Below, piece by piece: positions 54,225-64,000 of a stretch of 64,000 bases of DNA. Within the stretch, counting starts at the first letter, position 1; the number at the start of each line of letters is the position of its first letter. The notes beneath the pieces were generated by a model, which did no database searches, was not told where the DNA came from, and worked only from the letters and a program-made list of their open reading frames with translations. A program made the position numbers and the translations under genes. The DNA is from Streptomyces dysideae. GTDB taxonomy: Bacteria > Actinomycetota > Actinomycetes > Streptomycetales > Streptomycetaceae. The stretch covers positions 62,001 to 126,000 of the forward strand of contig NZ_KQ949098.1 in NCBI RefSeq assembly GCF_001514305.1, given 5' to 3'.

Positions 54225-55939
54225 CCAGCACAGGCATACGACTGCACGCGCCCGCGCCAGGGTGGTCCATCACCGCGGACGTGGTGGTCGTCGGCTCCGG
54301 CGTCGCCGGCCTGACCGCGGCCCTGCGCTGCGAGGCCGCCGGCCTGAAGACCGTCGTCGTCACCAAGGCCCGCCTCGACGACGGCTCCACCCGCTGGGCG
54401 CAGGGCGGCATCGCCGCGGCTCTGGGCGAGGGCGACACGCCCGAACAGCACCTGGACGACACGCTGGTGGCGGGCGCGGGCCTGTGCGACGAGACGGCCG
54501 TACGGATCCTTGTGACCGAGGGACCCGACGCCGTACGCCGGCTCATCGAGACGGGCGCCCACTTCGACGAGTCCGAGGAAGGCGGCCTGGAACTCACCCG
54601 CGAGGGCGGCCACCACCGCCGCCGCATCGCGCACGCCGGCGGCGACGCGACCGGCGCGGAGATCTCCCGCGCGCTCGTCGAGGCGGTACGCGCGCGTGGC
54701 CTGCGCACGATCGAGAACGCGCTGGTGCTGGACCTGCTGACGGACGCCGACGGCCGTACGGCGGGCGTGACCCTGCACGTCATGGGCGAGGGCCAGCACG
54801 ACGGCGTGGGCGCTGTGCACGCCCCCGCCGTGGTCCTCGCGACCGGCGGCATGGGCCAGGTCTTCTCGGCGACCACCAACCCGTCGGTGTCGACGGGCGA
54901 CGGCGTGGCGCTCGCCCTGCGCGCGGGCGCGGAGGTCAGCGACCTCGAGTTCGTCCAGTTCCACCCGACCGTGCTGTTCCTCGGGCCGGACGCCGAGGGC
55001 CAGCAGCCGCTCGTCTCCGAGGCGGTACGCGGTGAGGGCGCCCACCTGGTCGACGCCGCCGGCGTGCGTTTCATGGTCGGCCGGCACGAACTGGCCGAAC
55101 TGGCGCCCCGGGACATCGTCGCCAAGGGCATCATGCGCCGCATGCAGGAGCAGGACGCCGAGCACATGTTCCTCGACGCCCGGCACTTCGGCGCCGACAT
55201 GTGGGAGCACCGCTTCCCGACCATCCTCGCCGCCTGCCGCGCCCACGGCATCGATCCGGTCCACGAGCCCATCCCGATCGCCCCGGCCGCCCACTACGCC
55301 TCCGGCGGCGTCCGCACCGACTCCCACGGCCGGACGACCGTCCCCGGCCTGTACGCGTGCGGCGAGGTCGCCTGCACCGGCGTGCATGGCGCCAACCGGC
55401 TCGCCTCGAACTCCCTCCTGGAGGGCCTGGTCTACGCCGAGCGCATCGTGACGGACATCGTGGCGGCCGGGCCGGCGAGCGCCCCCCACGCGCGCGTGCC
55501 CGAGCCGGTCCCGTACCCCGAGACGCCCGCGCACCCCCTCCTCGAACCCGAGGCCCGCTTCGCGATCCAGCGGATCATGACGCTGGGCGCGGGCGTGCTG
55601 CGCTCGGCACGGTCCCTGGCCACCGCCGCCGACGGCCTCCAGAAGCTGCACGCCGACGCCCGCGACGCCCTCGACGAGAACGGCAAGACCGCCGAGCCCG
55701 GCGTCGACACCTGGGAGGCCACCAACCTCCTGTGCGTGGCCCGCGTCCTGGTCGCCGCGGCACAGCTGCGCGACGAGACCCGCGGCTGCCACTGGCGCGA
55801 GGACCGCGCCGACCGCGCCGACACGACATGGCGCCGGCACATCGTCGTACGGCTGAATCCGGACCGCACGCTGGCCGTACACACCACGGACACCGCAGAC
55901 TTCCCCCCGACCCGGCAGCCCCGCCCCCAGGAGCAGTGA
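54221..55939 (+). CDS. nadB: L-aspartate oxidase
   Basis: FAD enzyme making iminoaspartate for NAD synthesis. 572 residues from GTG 54221, overlapping panC by four bases. FAD motif VVVGSGVAGLTAAL, substrate region RWAQGGIAAALGEGD, EGGHHRRRIAHAGGDATG, then HYASGGVRTDSHGRT and GANRLASNSLLEGLVYAER. The C-terminus carries the helical succinate-dehydrogenase-type domain. Supplies NadC together with quinolinate synthase, which is not in the window. Confidence 0.96.
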   Translation: MTSTGIRLHAPAPGWSITADVVVVGSGVAGLTAALRCEAAGLKTVVVTKARLDDGSTRWAQGGIAAALGEGDTPEQHLDDTLVAGAGLCDETAVRILVTEGPDAVRRLIETGAHFDESEEGGLELTREGGHHRRRIAHAGGDATGAEISRALVEAVRARGLRTIENALVLDLLTDADGRTAGVTLHVMGEGQHDGVGAVHAPAVVLATGGMGQVFSATTNPSVSTGDGVALALRAGAEVSDLEFVQFHPTVLFLGPDAEGQQPLVSEAVRGEGAHLVDAAGVRFMVGRHELAELAPRDIVAKGIMRRMQEQDAEHMFLDARHFGADMWEHRFPTILAACRAHGIDPVHEPIPIAPAAHYASGGVRTDSHGRTTVPGLYACGEVACTGVHGANRLASNSLLEGLVYAERIVTDIVAAGPASAPHARVPEPVPYPETPAHPLLEPEARFAIQRIMTLGAGVLRSARSLATAADGLQKLHADARDALDENGKTAEPGVDTWEATNLLCVARVLVAAAQLRDETRGCHWREDRADRADTTWRRHIVVRLNPDRTLAVHTTDTADFPPTRQPRPQEQ

Positions 55940-55944
55940 CAGCA

Positions 55945-56925
55945 GTGAGTACCCCCGACCTTCCCCTCGCCCCGACCGGCGGCTGCGGCGACGACTGCGC
56001 CTGCGGTGCCGGTGACGGCTACGAAGAGTACGCAGAGTGCGGTCTCGACCCCGCGCTCGCCCAGCTCCTGGCCGACGCGGGCCTCGACCCCGTGGAGGTC
56101 GAGGACATCGCCAACGTCGCCATCCAGGAGGACCTCGACCACGGCGTGGACGTGACGACGGTCGCGACCATCCCCGAGGACGCCGTCGCCACCGCCGACT
56201 TCGTCGCGCGCGAGGCGGGCGTCGTGGCGGGCCTCAGGGTCGCCGAAGCGGTGATGTCGGTGGTCTGCGAGGACGAGTTCGAGGTCGAGCGGCACGCGGA
56301 GGACGGCGACCTCGTGGAGGCCGGCCAGAAGCTCCTGTCGGTCACCACGCGCACGCGTGACCTGCTCACCGCGGAGCGCAGCGCGCTGAACATCCTGTGC
56401 CGGCTGTCGGGCATCGCGACGGCCACGCGCGCGTGGGCGGACGCGCTGGAGGGCACGAAGGCGAAGGTCCGGGACACGCGGAAGACGACACCGGGGCTGA
56501 GGTCGCTGGAGAAGTACGCGGTGCGCTGCGGGGGCGGCGTGAACCACCGCATGTCGCTCTCGGACGCAGCCCTGGTCAAGGACAACCACGTGGTCGCCGC
56601 GGGCGGTGTCGCCCAGGCCTTCAAGGCCGTACGGGAGGCCTTCCCGGACGTGCCGATCGAGGTCGAGGTCGACACCCTGCACCAGCTGCGCGAGGTCGTG
56701 GACGTGGGCGCCGACCTGATCCTGCTGGACAACTTCACGCCGGGCGAGTGCGAGGAGGCGGTGGCCCTGGTGCACGGCCGGGCGGCGCTGGAGGCGTCGG
56801 GCCGCCTGACGCTGGAGAACGCCAAGGCGTACGCGGACACCGGCGTCGACTACCTGGCCGTAGGTGCCCTCACCCACTCCTCGCCGATCCTGGACGTCGG
56901 CCTGGACCTGCGCGGGGCGGAGTAA
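55945..56925 (+). CDS. nadC: Nicotinate-nucleotide pyrophosphorylase (carboxylating)
   Basis: Converts quinolinate and PRPP to nicotinate mononucleotide. 326 residues from GTG 55945, eleven bases after AGGAG; GTG 55936 is a poorer alternative. Motifs are QEDLDHGVDVTT, AERSALNILCRLSGIAT, RDTRKTTPGLRSLEKYAVRCGGGVNHR and EVEVDTLHQL. An N-terminal Cys/Gly/Asp-rich stretch (GGCGDDCACGAG) precedes the fold and is unusual for the enzyme. Confidence 0.96.
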   Translation: MSTPDLPLAPTGGCGDDCACGAGDGYEEYAECGLDPALAQLLADAGLDPVEVEDIANVAIQEDLDHGVDVTTVATIPEDAVATADFVAREAGVVAGLRVAEAVMSVVCEDEFEVERHAEDGDLVEAGQKLLSVTTRTRDLLTAERSALNILCRLSGIATATRAWADALEGTKAKVRDTRKTTPGLRSLEKYAVRCGGGVNHRMSLSDAALVKDNHVVAAGGVAQAFKAVREAFPDVPIEVEVDTLHQLREVVDVGADLILLDNFTPGECEEAVALVHGRAALEASGRLTLENAKAYADTGVDYLAVGALTHSSPILDVGLDLRGAE

Positions 56926-56930
56926 GAGCG

Positions 56931-57728
56931 ATGCTCCTCACGATCGACGTAGGCAACACGCACACCGTCCTGGGCCTGTTCGACGGCGAGGACATCGTCG
57001 AGCACTGGCGCATCTCCACGGACGCGCGCCGCACGGCCGACGAACTGGCGGTGCTCCTGCAGGGCCTGATGGGCATGCACCCGCTCCTCGGGGACGAGCT
57101 GGGCGACGGCATCGACGGCATCGCGATCTGCGCGACGGTCCCCTCGGTGCTGCACGAACTCCGTGAGGTGACCCGGCGCTACTACGGCGACGTGCCGGCC
57201 GTCCTCGTCGAACCGGGCGTGAAGACGGGCGTGCCGATCCTGACGGACAACCCGAAGGAGGTCGGCGCGGACCGCATCATCAACGCGGTCGCCGCGGTCG
57301 AGCTCTACGGCGGTCCCGCGATCGTCGTCGACTTCGGTACGGCGACGACGTTCGACGCGGTCTCCGCGCGCGGGGAGTACGTCGGCGGGGTCATCGCGCC
57401 CGGCATCGAGATCTCGGTCGAGGCGCTGGGCGTCAAGGGCGCGCAGCTCCGCAAGATCGAGGTGGCGCGGCCGCGGAGCGTGATCGGCAAGAACACGGTC
57501 GAGGCGATGCAGGCGGGCATCATCTACGGGTTCGCGGGGCAGGTTGACGGCGTCGTCGGCCGGATGGCCCGCGAACTGGCGGAGGACCCGGACGACGTGA
57601 CGGTGATCGCGACGGGTGGGCTGGCGCCGATGGTTCTGGGCGAGTCCTCGGTGATCGACGAGCACGAGCCGTGGCTGACGCTGATCGGGCTGCGACTGGT
57701 GTACGAGCGGAACGTGTCACGCATGTGA
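56931..57728 (+). CDS. coaX: Type III pantothenate kinase
   Basis: First step of CoA synthesis, ATP-dependent phosphorylation of pantothenate. 265 residues from ATG 56931, five bases after nadC. ASKHA motifs LTIDVGNTHTVLGLF, GADRIINAVAA and VDFGTATTFDAVS, then GGVIAPGIEISVEAL. Continues the panC-nadB-nadC unit, so one operon serves NAD and CoA. Confidence 0.96.
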   Translation: MLLTIDVGNTHTVLGLFDGEDIVEHWRISTDARRTADELAVLLQGLMGMHPLLGDELGDGIDGIAICATVPSVLHELREVTRRYYGDVPAVLVEPGVKTGVPILTDNPKEVGADRIINAVAAVELYGGPAIVVDFGTATTFDAVSARGEYVGGVIAPGIEISVEALGVKGAQLRKIEVARPRSVIGKNTVEAMQAGIIYGFAGQVDGVVGRMARELAEDPDDVTVIATGGLAPMVLGESSVIDEHEPWLTLIGLRLVYERNVSRM

Positions 57729-57852
57729 CGGCCCGCCCCGGAGCGGCCGCACCTCGGTCGATCCGGACCCGGGTCACCCCCAGCCGAGTGGCTCCCGCGC
57801 CACACCCGTTGTCCTGTGCCTCGTTTGTCTGATTAGCGCGTATCGTCGCCGC

Positions 57853-58530
57853 ATGCCCACGCCATACGGATCCCGCGGCGGCATGGCGTTCGGCGCGGAG
57901 GAGCTGCGCGTGCTCCGCCGTGCTCTCGCCCTTGCCCTCAACCCGACCCCTGCCTCGGCCGAGGACGTCCAGGACTGCCTTCGCCTCGCCGAGTCCCTCG
58001 ACGAGGCGATGCGCGAGGGCGCCCGGCTGCGTGCCTTCCTGGTGGCCGACCTCGCCCGGTACCGCGCCGCCCTTCCCGGCACCGCCGCCGGTTATCTGGC
58101 CCTCCTGGAGGAGGCGCTGGGCGCGGGGTACCGCCCGAACCCGGACGACCTCGCCGCACTCCAGGCGCTGCGCGGCAACCCCGTCGCGGCCGCCCTGCTG
58201 AACCGCTGCCAGATGCTCGCCGAACAGGGCGTCTGTGCCCGTCTCGCGCGCGGTACGGCCCGCCAGGTCACCCCGGCCACCGCGACCGTCCCCGCATCCC
58301 GTACACGCCTCCTGGCCCTTCCTGGAGGCATTTCCGGCGCCTCGTCCCGGGACCAGGACCCCGCCAAGCGGCCGGAGAAGAAACCCGCGGAGAAGCCGGC
58401 CGCCCCCAAGCCCGCCCCCGCCGAGCCCAAGCCGTCCCGCCCCATCCCCACCCCCGGCGAGGTCTTCCCGCGCCGCAGACCGGCGACCCCGCCACCCGCG
58501 GCCCCACCCCAGCAACTCGCCGCAGGCTGA
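57853..58530 (+). CDS. Uncharacterised protein with helical domain and Pro/Lys-rich tail
   Basis: 225 residues from ATG 57853, no family I can name. Residues 15-135 are Ala/Leu-rich helical (FGAEELRVLRRALALALNP, AEDVQDCLRLAESLDEA, RLRAFLVADLARYRAALPGTAAGYLALLEEAL). From ~150 the chain becomes Pro/Ala/Lys-rich (KKPAEKPAAPKPAPAEPKP) and is presumably disordered. Codon usage is normal and it sits 124 bp after coaX; the following small gene is 45 bp further. Probably conserved in streptomycetes at this locus; function unknown. Confidence 0.75.
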   Translation: MPTPYGSRGGMAFGAEELRVLRRALALALNPTPASAEDVQDCLRLAESLDEAMREGARLRAFLVADLARYRAALPGTAAGYLALLEEALGAGYRPNPDDLAALQALRGNPVAAALLNRCQMLAEQGVCARLARGTARQVTPATATVPASRTRLLALPGGISGASSRDQDPAKRPEKKPAEKPAAPKPAPAEPKPSRPIPTPGEVFPRRRPATPPPAAPPQQLAAG

Positions 58531-58575
58531 GCCCCCACCCCTGACCGCCGACCACCCTCTGGCTACCCTGGACGC

Positions 58576-58755
58576 ATGGACTACGTCTCCGCGCTCCTGC
58601 CCCCGGTCGTCATGGCCGCGCTCTTCATCGGTGTGATCAGGGTGATCGTGAAGACCCAGGGCGGGGCCAACAAGGCCAAGGAGGACGCGGCCGTCGACGC
58701 CGCTCTCGCGCGCGCGGAGGGGGCCCGTCAGGCCTCCGCCGCGCCGGACGCCTGA
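58576..58755 (+). CDS. Small single-span membrane protein (59 aa)
   Basis: ATG 58576 opens MDYVSALLPPVVMAALFIGVIRVIV, one membrane helix, followed by a charged Ala/Glu-rich tail ending in SAAPDA. Third-position GC is very high, as in real genes here. No known family was recognised, but the pattern of a short helix with a cytoplasmic tail is that of many conserved actinobacterial small proteins. Confidence 0.65.
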   Translation: MDYVSALLPPVVMAALFIGVIRVIVKTQGGANKAKEDAAVDAALARAEGARQASAAPDA

Positions 58756-58896
58756 CACCGGCGGCCGCCCGCAGCACCGGCGTAGGACTCCCGCGCCCAC
58801 CGCGCTTTCGGGTCGTACGCCCTTTTTGTTGCCGTTTGTCGGTGAAGTGCACGTTCGGCACGCCAATACCGAGATCTCCCACTATTGTGTCGAGTT

Positions 58897-59319
58897 GTGC
58901 CTCGCCCATTGGGAGAACTCGAAGACGCGGTCATGACGCGGGTGTGGAAGTGGAACCGCCCGGTGACCGTTCGAGAAGTCCTGGAAGATCTCCAGCAGGA
59001 ACGGTCCATCGCGTACACCACGGTGATGACCGTTTTGGACAATCTTCATCAGAAGGGCTGGGTACGCCGCGAAGCGGAAGGCCGGGCCTATCGATATGAG
59101 GCGGTCTCCACCCGCGCCGCCTACGCCGCCGCCCTGATGAACGACGCCTGGTCCCAGAGCGACAACCCCGCCGCCGCTCTCGTCGCCTTCTTCGGGATGA
59201 TGAGCGACGAACAGCGCCACGCCTTGCGGGACGCCGTACGCATCGTCCAGGGACCGGATACGCCGGATACGGCCGGTACGGAGAACCCTGACTCGGCGGC
59301 GGAGGGCGGCGGGCGATAG
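58897..59319 (+). CDS. BlaI/MecI-family winged-helix repressor
   Basis: 140 residues from GTG 58897. The winged helix reads PLGELEDAVMTRVWKWNRPVTVREVLEDLQQERSIAYTTVMTVLDNLHQKGWVRREAEGRAYRYEAV, the BlaI/CopY (penicillinase repressor) fold; the C-terminal dimerisation part is AALVAFFGMMSDEQRHALRDAV. In streptomycetes such genes often pair with an M56 protease, but none is adjacent here. Target unknown. GC drops upstream of the start (ACTATTGTGTCGAG), a likely promoter area, with no obvious Shine-Dalgarno. Confidence 0.88.
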   Translation: MPRPLGELEDAVMTRVWKWNRPVTVREVLEDLQQERSIAYTTVMTVLDNLHQKGWVRREAEGRAYRYEAVSTRAAYAAALMNDAWSQSDNPAAALVAFFGMMSDEQRHALRDAVRIVQGPDTPDTAGTENPDSAAEGGGR

Positions 59320-59328
59320 CGTCCGCTC

Positions 59329-59892
59329 ATGTCAGCAGAGAGCCACTCCGCCGAGAGCTCCTCGGCGGAGAGCCCAGAAGTCACCGCAAAAGCCCTCACC
59401 GTCCGCCGCGCCCGCACCAGCGATGTCCCGGCCGTGCGCCGTCTCCTTGACGAGTACGTCCGCGCTCGCATCCTGCTCGACAAAGCCACGGTGACGCTTT
59501 ACGAGGACATCCAGGAGTTCTGGGTCGCGGAACGGGACGACAACGGCGAGGTGGTCGGCTGCGGCGCCCTGCACGTGATGTGGGAAGACCTCGCGGAAGT
59601 GCGCACTCTCGCCGTGAAGCCCGGCCTCAAGGGTGCCGGTGTCGGGCATCGCGTTCTGGAGAAGTTGCTGCAGACCGCGCGCTGGCTCGGCGTTCGTCGC
59701 GTTTTCTGTCTCACCTTCGAAGTGGACTTCTTCGGCAAGCACGGCTTCGTCGAGATCGGCGAGACGCCCGTTGACACCGATGTCTACGCGGAGCTGCTGC
59801 GTTCCTATGACGAGGGCGTGGCGGAGTTCCTCGGTCTCGAACGAGTGAAACCGAACACCTTGGGCAACAGCCGCATGCTTCTGCACCTGTGA
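59329..59892 (+). CDS. argA: GNAT acetyltransferase, short ArgA-type N-acetylglutamate synthase
   Basis: 187 residues. After a Ser/Glu-rich start comes a GNAT fold: VRRARTSDVPAVRRLLDEYV, LYEDIQEFWVAE, GCGALHVMWEDLAEVRTLAV, acetyl-CoA loop LKGAGVGHRVLEKLL, then FFGKHGFVEIGETPV and VKPNTLGNSRMLLHL. This matches, from memory, the stand-alone mycobacterial ArgA (Rv2747 type), which acetylates glutamate or glutamine to start arginine synthesis. It lacks the kinase-like domain of E. coli ArgA. The gene follows blaI by nine bases. Confidence 0.88.
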   Translation: MSAESHSAESSSAESPEVTAKALTVRRARTSDVPAVRRLLDEYVRARILLDKATVTLYEDIQEFWVAERDDNGEVVGCGALHVMWEDLAEVRTLAVKPGLKGAGVGHRVLEKLLQTARWLGVRRVFCLTFEVDFFGKHGFVEIGETPVDTDVYAELLRSYDEGVAEFLGLERVKPNTLGNSRMLLHL

Positions 59893-60004
59893 TCGCCAAG
59901 GCATATTCCGCCGAGCACCCCTGCCCGGGTTCCCTATGTCCGAAACGCGCATGTTTCCGGGCCGGGGCCGGGGAGCAGGTCTCTCCCAGGGGTTTGTGTT
60001 TTTC

Positions 60005-60051
60005 AAGCAAAAGCGGTTTGCTTTCCGACGTACTGCAGTACTGCATATAAC
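60005..60051. promoter_or_regulatory. AT-rich dyads upstream of lsr2
   Basis: Two symmetric elements lie side by side: AAGCAAA-N5-TTTGCTT (60005-60023) and the perfect palindrome GTACTGCAGTAC (60030-60041), followed by CATATAAC that could serve as a -10. The first may also act as a weak terminator for the acetyltransferase gene. The local AT content is strikingly high for this window. The start of Lsr2 is 65 bp downstream. Confidence 0.5.
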
Positions 60052-60116
60052 AGGGGACGGCGAAACGGCGGACGCCGCAGACCCCGGCCCTGAAGTTATC
60101 GATGAAAGGAAATCCG

Positions 60117-60452
60117 GTGGCACAGAAGGTTCAGGTCCTTCTTGTCGACGACCTCGACGGCGGCGAGGCGGACGAGACGGTGACGTTCGCGCTGGACGGC
60201 AAGACGTACGAGATCGATCTCACGACTGCCAATGCGGACAAGCTCCGTGGTCTTCTCGAGGCTTACGTGAAGGGCGGTCGTCGTACCGGAGGCCGTGCTT
60301 CGGGTGGGCGCGGAAAGGCGCGCGTCACGTCCGGCGGCAGCCAGGACACCGCGCAGATCCGCGCGTGGGCCAAGGAGAACGGCTACGAGGTCAACGACCG
60401 CGGCCGTGTCCCGGCGTCCATTCGCGAGGCCTACGAGAAGGCCAACGCCTGA
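60117..60452 (+). CDS. lsr2: Lsr2 nucleoid-associated xenogeneic silencer
   Basis: 111 residues from GTG 60117, preceded by GAAAGGA; the in-frame ATG at 60102 would add five residues over the ribosome-binding site. N-terminal oligomerisation domain VAQKVQVLLVDDLDGGEADETVTFALDGKTYEIDL and C-terminal DNA-binding domain IRAWAKENGYEVNDRGRVPASIREAYEKA with the AT-hook-like RGR. Lsr2 coats AT-rich, often horizontally acquired, DNA and represses biosynthetic clusters in streptomycetes. Encoded 8 kb from the NRPS-PKS island. Confidence 0.97.
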   Translation: MAQKVQVLLVDDLDGGEADETVTFALDGKTYEIDLTTANADKLRGLLEAYVKGGRRTGGRASGGRGKARVTSGGSQDTAQIRAWAKENGYEVNDRGRVPASIREAYEKANA

Positions 60453-60488
60453 TCGCGAGGCCTGAAGGCCTTGACGGTTCGAGCGGTT

Positions 60489-61202
60489 CTACGGCCGGGC
60501 GCACGCGCGCCGCAGCCGGAGGCGGTGGCAGTGCGTGGCCACCGTGTGCAGAACCCGTACGAGATCGGGGGCGCCCCCAACGCCTCCCATGGCCGACAGC
60601 GTCGGCAGCGAGGCCTCGACCTCGCACCCCGGCTCGGGGGGCCGCAGCCACACGGCGGCCCCCTGCAAGGCACCGGAGCGGCCCAGGGGAAGCGGCCGCC
60701 CTCCGGTCTGCCCCGCCGCACAGGAATACCGCGCGACCGCGGCCTGCCCCACGGCCGTCAGCCCGTCCGGATGCGGCGCCGCGGGACGCCGTACGACCGC
60801 GCCCGGCCCCGGCTCCGGAGGCAGTGGCGCGTCCATGGTCCCGCCCTCGCCGATCGCCGTCAGGTCGACGGCCAGCTTGCCCCACTCCAGCCAGTCCAGC
60901 ACCGTCGGCAGGTCGTCCGCGCTGCCCGCGGCCATCAGGATCCGCAACCGGCCGGCCTGGACGGCCACCGGGGAACCCGGCAGCAGATGGCGCAGGGCGG
61001 CGTGGCCCGCCTCGGCGGGGACGTCCAGGACGTCGTAGTGCACGCCCACGGAAAGTCGTACCGGAGTGTCCGGCCTCCCGGGCACCGTCGGCCAGCCCAG
61101 TTCGTTCTCGTACCAGCGGCGGATCCCGTCGCTGGGATGGTCGGGATCGACAGGGCGGCGGGGAAGGGGGACCGTGGTGACCGTGGGAAGGGTGCCAACC
61201 AT
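60489..61202 (-). CDS. Uncharacterised protein, bifunctional primase/polymerase-like (streptomycete clpC-lsr2 locus)
   Basis: 237 residues from ATG 61202 (no clear Shine-Dalgarno; longer in-frame starts look unconserved). DHPSDGIRRWYENELGWPTVPG resembles the start of the bifunctional DNA primase/polymerase-like N-terminal domain of streptomycete proteins, followed by VRLSVGVHYDVLDVPAEAGHAALRHLL. I see no complete catalytic set, so an active primase is not claimed. The gene stands convergent to lsr2 and divergent from clpC. Confidence 0.7.
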   Translation of the reverse strand: MVGTLPTVTTVPLPRRPVDPDHPSDGIRRWYENELGWPTVPGRPDTPVRLSVGVHYDVLDVPAEAGHAALRHLLPGSPVAVQAGRLRILMAAGSADDLPTVLDWLEWGKLAVDLTAIGEGGTMDAPLPPEPGPGAVVRRPAAPHPDGLTAVGQAAVARYSCAAGQTGGRPLPLGRSGALQGAAVWLRPPEPGCEVEASLPTLSAMGGVGGAPDLVRVLHTVATHCHRLRLRRACARP

Positions 61203-61632
61203 GCCAAGTGCAACCGTCGGAAAGGCGTGCGAGTTACGCTGAGTGCTCTCGCGGATGCGCAGAGTGCCGGAAAAGGGTGCGTGCGGGGGCGCGGCGGGAC
61301 GCAAGGATGTTCGCCCGTAGCGGAGGGAACCGGTGCGCGCGGCATGGAGTGTCAGTCCCAGCGGGTAAGACATCCCTAGTGGGAGGGGTCGACACGCAGA
61401 TCAGGCCGTCTCACGTTCGCCATCGGCGTACTGATGACGGGGATAACTGCCTGGCCTGCGGGAACATCGTCTCGCACCATCGGGTTGGAGCAGATGTCGG
61501 CGTTCGGGGTCAGGAGGCCATCGACGGTGTCGGCAGTTGGAATGAGCGGTCCCCGCTTGCGGGACTAAGCTGCGGAAGGACAGGGAGGGGAAGTTCCCCC
61601 CACTGCCTGACCGCTCTGAGGAGCGATTAACG
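61203..61632 (+). promoter_or_regulatory. Intergenic region upstream of clpC
   Basis: 430 bp without a credible gene. It holds a ClgR-like operator (61415-61431), a G/C hairpin near the clpC start (GTCCCCGC-TT-GCGGGAC at about 61550-61567) and the Shine-Dalgarno GAGGAG at 61618. The divergent promoter of the minus-strand gene must also lie here. No sigma-factor hexamers can be fixed by eye. Confidence 0.6.
61415..61431. promoter_or_regulatory. ClgR-like operator
   Basis: GTTCGC-CATCG-GCGTAC matches the palindromic ClgR box GTTCGC-N5-GCGAAC with one mismatch. ClgR activates clp protease genes in actinobacteria, and clpC is a known target. Confidence 0.65.

Positions 61633-64000
<2,368 letters not shown>

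Noticed and set aside
60102..60116. Lsr2 start at ATG 60102
   Set aside because: It would place the Shine-Dalgarno GAAAGGA inside the coding region; GTG 60117 gives the conserved VAQKVQV start.

Overview
The window is high-GC actinobacterial DNA and almost certainly a Streptomyces chromosome. It carries a complete tipA locus with its palindromic promoter, an lsr2 gene, a 19-bp-spacer MerR promoter, GTG and TTG starts, GTGA/ATGA translational couplings, and a rare TTA codon in a biosynthetic gene. Most genes are housekeeping or conserved core genes, in an order I recognise from streptomycetes.

Layout, left to right. 1-8 kb: a DrrAB-type ABC exporter (left gene cut by the edge), a BNR-repeat lipoprotein, glutamate decarboxylase, tipA, a DedA protein and a ThrE-type exporter. 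8-18 kb: pyrophosphatase, a PBP4-type carboxypeptidase, a zincin, tilS, hpt, ftsH, and the folate genes folE, folK and folB. 18-30 kb: an NTF2-like protein, folP with a very long repetitive tail, a lysyltransferase-like membrane protein, a broken esterase gene, a coiled-coil membrane protein, two PH-domain membrane proteins, a stand-alone nuoD paralogue facing an NDUFAF7-like methyltransferase, and a two-component system.

31.6-52.2 kb is the accessory part: a compact NRPS-PKS biosynthetic island of twelve genes. Its left edge has a frameshifted ArsR-like regulator and a 65-bp MITE-like element flanked by CTAG. A divergent promoter region (34.73-35.05 kb) separates a leftward operon (P450, type II thioesterase, aldo/keto reductase) from a rightward, translationally coupled operon: C-T, T-C-A-T, P450, KS-AT-T-TE, MFS exporter, P450, thioesterase, SDR and C*-A-T. 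The adenylation codes read as Val-like (DALWLGGTFK) and Thr-like (DFWSVGMVHK). I infer a small acylated or N-capped peptide elongated by one malonate unit, with beta-hydroxylation of a carrier-bound amino acid by a NovI/P450sky-like P450. There are more condensation and carrier domains than cis adenylation domains, one P450 lacks the ExxR motif and the meander, and I cannot match the set to a known product. The island has no intact pathway regulator; a TTA codon at codon 5 of the first NRPS suggests bldA control.

52.3-64 kb returns to core genes: a DUF2520 Rossmann protein, panC, nadB, nadC and coaX (pantothenate/CoA and NAD synthesis), two small uncharacterised proteins, a BlaI-type regulator, a short ArgA-type acetyltransferase, lsr2, an uncharacterised gene read on the minus strand, and clpC cut by the right edge, with a ClgR-like operator upstream.
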